Notes under the pieces: model-generated
Told to the model about the DNA's origin: nothing
Seen by the model: only the letters and a program-made list of their open reading frames with translations
Databases searched by the model: none
Shown: in pieces, positions 38,737 through 40,845 of the stretch
Numbering within the stretch: position 1 is the stretch's first letter
Layout: each line of letters begins with the position of its first letter
Source: Candidatus Corynebacterium faecigallinarum
GTDB taxonomy: Bacteria; Actinomycetota; Actinomycetes; Mycobacteriales; Mycobacteriaceae
Direction of reading: 5' to 3'
Length of the DNA: 40,845 nucleotides
NCBI GenBank assembly: GCA_019120175.1
Contig: DWVP01000011.1
Coordinates: 1 to 40,845, forward strand
Made by a program: the position numbers and the translations under genes

Positions 38737-39492
38737 TTAGCGGGTGGTGTAGCCACCGTTGGCGAAGATGGTCTGGCCCGTGATCCACCAGCCGTCGGTG
38801 GCCAGGAACCGGATGATCGGCGCAATGTCCTCGATCTGGGTGAGCTGGTTGCCCAGGGCCTGGGACTTGTGGAACTCCACCCGCTCCGGGGTCTCCTGCC
38901 CGTAGAAGAAGGGGGTGTCCATCGGCCCGGGGGCCAGGGAGTTGACCGAGATGCCACGGTCGGCGAACTCCTTCGACGCCGCGCGGGTGAAGTGCTCCAC
39001 GGGGGCCTTGCCGCCGGCGTAGGTGGAGTAGCCGTCGGTGTAGGCGGCGAGCAGCGCGGTGACGACGGTGATGATCTTCCCGTCGTCGGCCAGGTGCTTT
39101 CCTGCTTCCTTGATGAAGAAGTAGGCGGCCTTGGAGTTGATGTCGAACATCGAGTCGTACTCGTCCTCGGTGGTCTCGACGATGGGCTTGCGCAGCACCT
39201 TCCCGGCGGCGTTGATGGCGATGTCGATCTTGCCAAGCGTCTTCTCGGCCTCATCGAACAGGGTCGCGACGTTCTGCGGTGCGGTCAGGTCACCCTGGAA
39301 GATCGCGCCGTTGACACCTTCAGCCTGCACAGCGGCGAGAGTGTCCTCGGCATCCGGTCGACTGGACTCGGAGTTGTAGTGGATCGCCACGTTGGCTCCG
39401 GCAGCCGCGGACTGGCGTGCCACCAGACCTCCGAGGTTCTTTCCTCCACCGGCGATCAGAACGTTCTTTCCCTTGAGCGTGTGCTCAGTCAT
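38737..39492 (-). CDS. Short-chain dehydrogenase/reductase (SDR)
   Basis: The 251-residue enzyme has the cofactor motif AGGGKNLGG, NAAGK, and the active-site YAGGK (in YSTYAGGKAPVEHFTRAAS). The position 13 residues before the Tyr, usually Ser, is Thr (VVTALLAAYTDGYSTY). The end (WITGQTIFANGGYTTR) is typical of the SDR subgroup with a KAPVEHFTRA core. ATG 39492 (MTEHTLKG) is preceded by AGGGAAGG. It is divergent from the TetR gene, whose product probably represses it through the inverted repeat between them. The natural substrate is unknown. Confidence 0.9.
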   Translation of the reverse strand: MTEHTLKGKNVLIAGGGKNLGGLVARQSAAAGANVAIHYNSESSRPDAEDTLAAVQAEGVNGAIFQGDLTAPQNVATLFDEAEKTLGKIDIAINAAGKVLRKPIVETTEDEYDSMFDINSKAAYFFIKEAGKHLADDGKIITVVTALLAAYTDGYSTYAGGKAPVEHFTRAASKEFADRGISVNSLAPGPMDTPFFYGQETPERVEFHKSQALGNQLTQIEDIAPIIRFLATDGWWITGQTIFANGGYTTR

Positions 39493-39528
39493 GCTGCCTT
39501 CCCTTCTGGTGTACTTCACGGATAAGTC

Positions 39529-39560
39529 TATCGACGACATGGTTCTATATATCATCGATA
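39529..39560. promoter_or_regulatory. Inverted repeat between TetR and SDR genes, candidate TetR operator
   Basis: TATCGACGA (39529-39537) and TCATCGATA (39552-39560) pair over 8 of 9 positions with a 14-bp spacer, within the 87-bp divergent intergenic region. TACGGT (39568-39573) sits 6 nt ahead of the TetR ATG and may be a leaderless -10. Binding here could repress both genes. Confidence 0.5.
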
Positions 39561-39579
39561 CGTACGCTACGGTAGCAGA

Positions 39580-40281
39580 ATGAGCAGGGACGCGTCGACA
39601 GGAACGAGAGAAAAGTTGATCGCCGCTGCCGCGGACATGATCACCCGCTCGCCCGGCGAGGACTTCTCGCTGCGGGCGGTGTGCGACACCGTGGGAGTCA
39701 AGCTGCCCACCGCCTACCACTTCTTCGGGTCGAAGCAGGGACTGGCGGACGCCGTGGTCGAGCACGGCTTCGACATGTACATCGCCGAGAAACAGGCCAT
39801 GGAGTGGACCGGTGACCCGATCCAGGACATCCGCACCGGCTGGGACGCACACGTCGACTTCGGCCTGGCCAACCCCGGGTTCTACGCACTGATGTACGGC
39901 AAGGTGCAGCCCGGTCACGCCCCCGCCGCCCAGTCCCGTCCCGCCGAGATCCTGCTCGGGCTGACCACCAAGGCCGCGGAACAGGGACGCCTCACCGTCC
40001 CCCCGGAACAGGCGTCCGCACACATCCTGGCCACCAACATCGGGGTCACGCTGCGCCAGATCATCCAGGGGTCCCCCGACCCCGACCTCTCCGCCGCCAT
40101 CCGTGAAGGCGTCATCTGCGCGATTACTGGGACAGGGCGGGAGGGTGATGATGCGGCCGCGGCGACTGTGGCAGAGAAAGCTGCTGCCAGTTCCGATATC
40201 CTCGGGCCGACAGAGACACGCCTGTTCCTGCAGTGGTTGAGGAAGATCAGCGTACGCACCGAAGATAGCGGCCCTATCTGA
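39580..40281 (+). CDS. TetR-family transcriptional regulator
   Basis: The 233-residue regulator has an N-terminal TetR helix-turn-helix (REKLIAAAADMITRSPGEDFSLRAV, TVGVKLPTAYHFFGSKQGLAD). The C-terminal ligand domain includes DVHAHVDFGL-type helices and NPGFYALMYGKVQPGHAP, as in TetR_C groups of actinobacteria. It is divergent from the SDR operon and probably autoregulates. The last residues (RTEDSGPI) end exactly where a transposase remnant begins, so the original C-terminus may have been altered by that insertion. Confidence 0.9.
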   Translation: MSRDASTGTREKLIAAAADMITRSPGEDFSLRAVCDTVGVKLPTAYHFFGSKQGLADAVVEHGFDMYIAEKQAMEWTGDPIQDIRTGWDAHVDFGLANPGFYALMYGKVQPGHAPAAQSRPAEILLGLTTKAAEQGRLTVPPEQASAHILATNIGVTLRQIIQGSPDPDLSAAIREGVICAITGTGREGDDAAAATVAEKAAASSDILGPTETRLFLQWLRKISVRTEDSGPI

Positions 40282-40282
40282 G

Positions 40283-40548
40283 AGGTTCTCGCCCTGTTGT
40301 TTGGTCACGGCCCTGTAGCGGTAGCACCATTTTCGACCGACCCGGATGTAGGTTTCATCCACTCGCCAGGAACCCGAGAAGATGGGCGAGGTTTGACGGT
40401 ACCAACGGGTGTGCTTGTCCAGTTCGGGGCCCTATTTCGGCACCCAGCGGTAGATGGTGGTGTGATCCACCGCAACACCACGCTTGATCAGCATCTCCTC
40501 ATGATCGCGGTAGGGCACCCTGTAGCGGCAGTACCAGCGCTTCCGGCA
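40283..40548 (-). pseudogene. IS6-family transposase remnant
   Basis: On the minus strand the frame reads KRWYCRYRVPYRDHEEMLIKRGVAVDHTTIYRWV, a stop (TAG), then GPELDKHTRWYRQTS and SWRVDETYIRVGRKWCYRYRAV. These match the N-terminal region and first catalytic Asp (VDETYI) of IS6/IS26-type DDE transposases. The rest of the catalytic core is missing because the homology stops at the TetR gene. It is a dead fragment, related to IS6 elements known in corynebacteria. Confidence 0.75.
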
Positions 40549-40575
40549 CTACCCCCAGTTGTTCAGCCGGCCGGG

Positions 40576-40719
40576 TTCTCGCATCGCTACCGTGCCCTGG
40601 GCAAAGACGAGCTGCTGTTCGTGCTGAACCGGCACTGGAGGCGCCTGGGTAGAGAATTGGACCCGGAGGATTTCACGGATGCGCAGGCCATTGCCGCGAT
40701 CGAGCGGCTGACCCGGGGT
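40576..40719 (+). pseudogene. IstB/TniB-type transposition ATPase fragment
   Basis: FSHRYRALGKDELLFVLNRH, WRRLGRELDPEDFTD and AQAIAAIERLTRG match the C-terminal part of AAA+ ATP-binding proteins that accompany transposases. The Walker motifs lie in the missing 5' part. After TRG the sequence diverges (KSLGVVGFGG) and stops at 40762-40764. Downstream to 40845 I see only a hairpin (TGGCCCGCC/GGTGGGCCA, 40776-40798). Together with the IS6 fragment it makes a mosaic of mobile-element debris. Confidence 0.65.
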
Positions 40720-40845
40720 AAGTCCCTTGGAGTGGTGGGGTTTGGGGGCTGGGCTTTGGGCTGACAGCGGTGTGTTGGCCCGCCAAGGGGGTGGGCCATC
40801 GCGTAGTGGTCAATGAGTTACCGCCAAGTAGCTCATGAGAGGACA

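Noticed and set aside
35233..40301. A 13-bp match (TCGCCCTGTTGTT) between the IS110 upstream region and the IS6 remnant
   Set aside because: A match of this length is expected by chance many times in 40 kb, and the flanks do not align.

Overview
The window looks like an origin-proximal piece of a high-GC actinobacterial chromosome, most likely a Corynebacterium of a GC-rich clade. The evidence is the gene order ppiA, rhomboid, crgA, pabA/trpG, pknB, pknA, pbpA, rodA, ppp, fhaB, fhaA, tRNA-Leu, which is conserved near oriC in Corynebacteriales. Strongly G/C-biased third codon positions and many starts placed 6-8 nt after a -10 hexamer (leaderless style) fit the same group. The genus is an inference from gene content; no 16S rRNA is present.

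Layout: (1) 1-1.9 kb: a 5S rRNA closing an rRNA operon, an AraC-type remnant, a lipoprotein and a decayed second lipoprotein-like gene. (2) 2-8.4 kb: a short-chain dehydrogenase, an unknown gene split by a probable frameshift, a four-gene ABC exporter/two-component operon in which every junction overlaps by 3-4 nt, and a DUF421 membrane protein. (3) 8.4-16.5 kb: an MFS exporter with a repeat-rich promoter region, a lipoprotein, a HAD phosphatase, a LysR regulator divergent from an EamA exporter, and a Baeyer-Villiger-type monooxygenase whose 3' end overlaps the EamA gene tail to tail by 163 bp. An unknown gene follows. (4) 16.5-18.5 kb: an intergenic region with three strong hairpins and a large Lys/Ala-rich membrane-anchored protein with an internal, well-formed second start. 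(5) 18.7-31.4 kb: the conserved cell-wall/division locus. PknA and PknB (Ser/Thr kinases), Ppp (PP2C phosphatase) and FhaA/FhaB (phospho-Thr readers) form the signalling circuit controlling RodA and PbpA (peptidoglycan synthesis), with CrgA as a divisome membrane protein. ppiA carries a one-base frameshift.

(6) 31.8-37.2 kb: after tRNA-Leu(CAG) comes an accessory region of weaker codon bias. It holds a HEPN-like gene cut by an in-frame TGA, a frameshifted tandem-domain gene, a small VbhA-like ORF, a complete IS110-family transposase with non-coding flanks that may encode its bridge RNA, and a low-GC two-gene unit (secreted small protein plus two-helix membrane protein) that resembles a bacteriocin/immunity pair. 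(7) 37.2-40.3 kb: an SDR/SnoaL-like/LtrA operon (LtrA broken by a TAA) divergent from a TetR regulator. (8) The right edge is a mosaic of broken transposon genes (IS6-type transposase, IstB/TniB-type ATPase).

The most interesting candidates for new biology are the IS110 element with its putative guide RNA, the secreted-peptide/membrane-protein pair, the HEPN-like and VbhA-like genes beside the tRNA, the nested-start Lys/Ala-rich membrane protein, and the long multi-arm hairpin at 16617-16712. Six probable gene lesions in 40 kb, three of them at short homopolymers, mean sequencing error must be excluded before any lesion is interpreted biologically.
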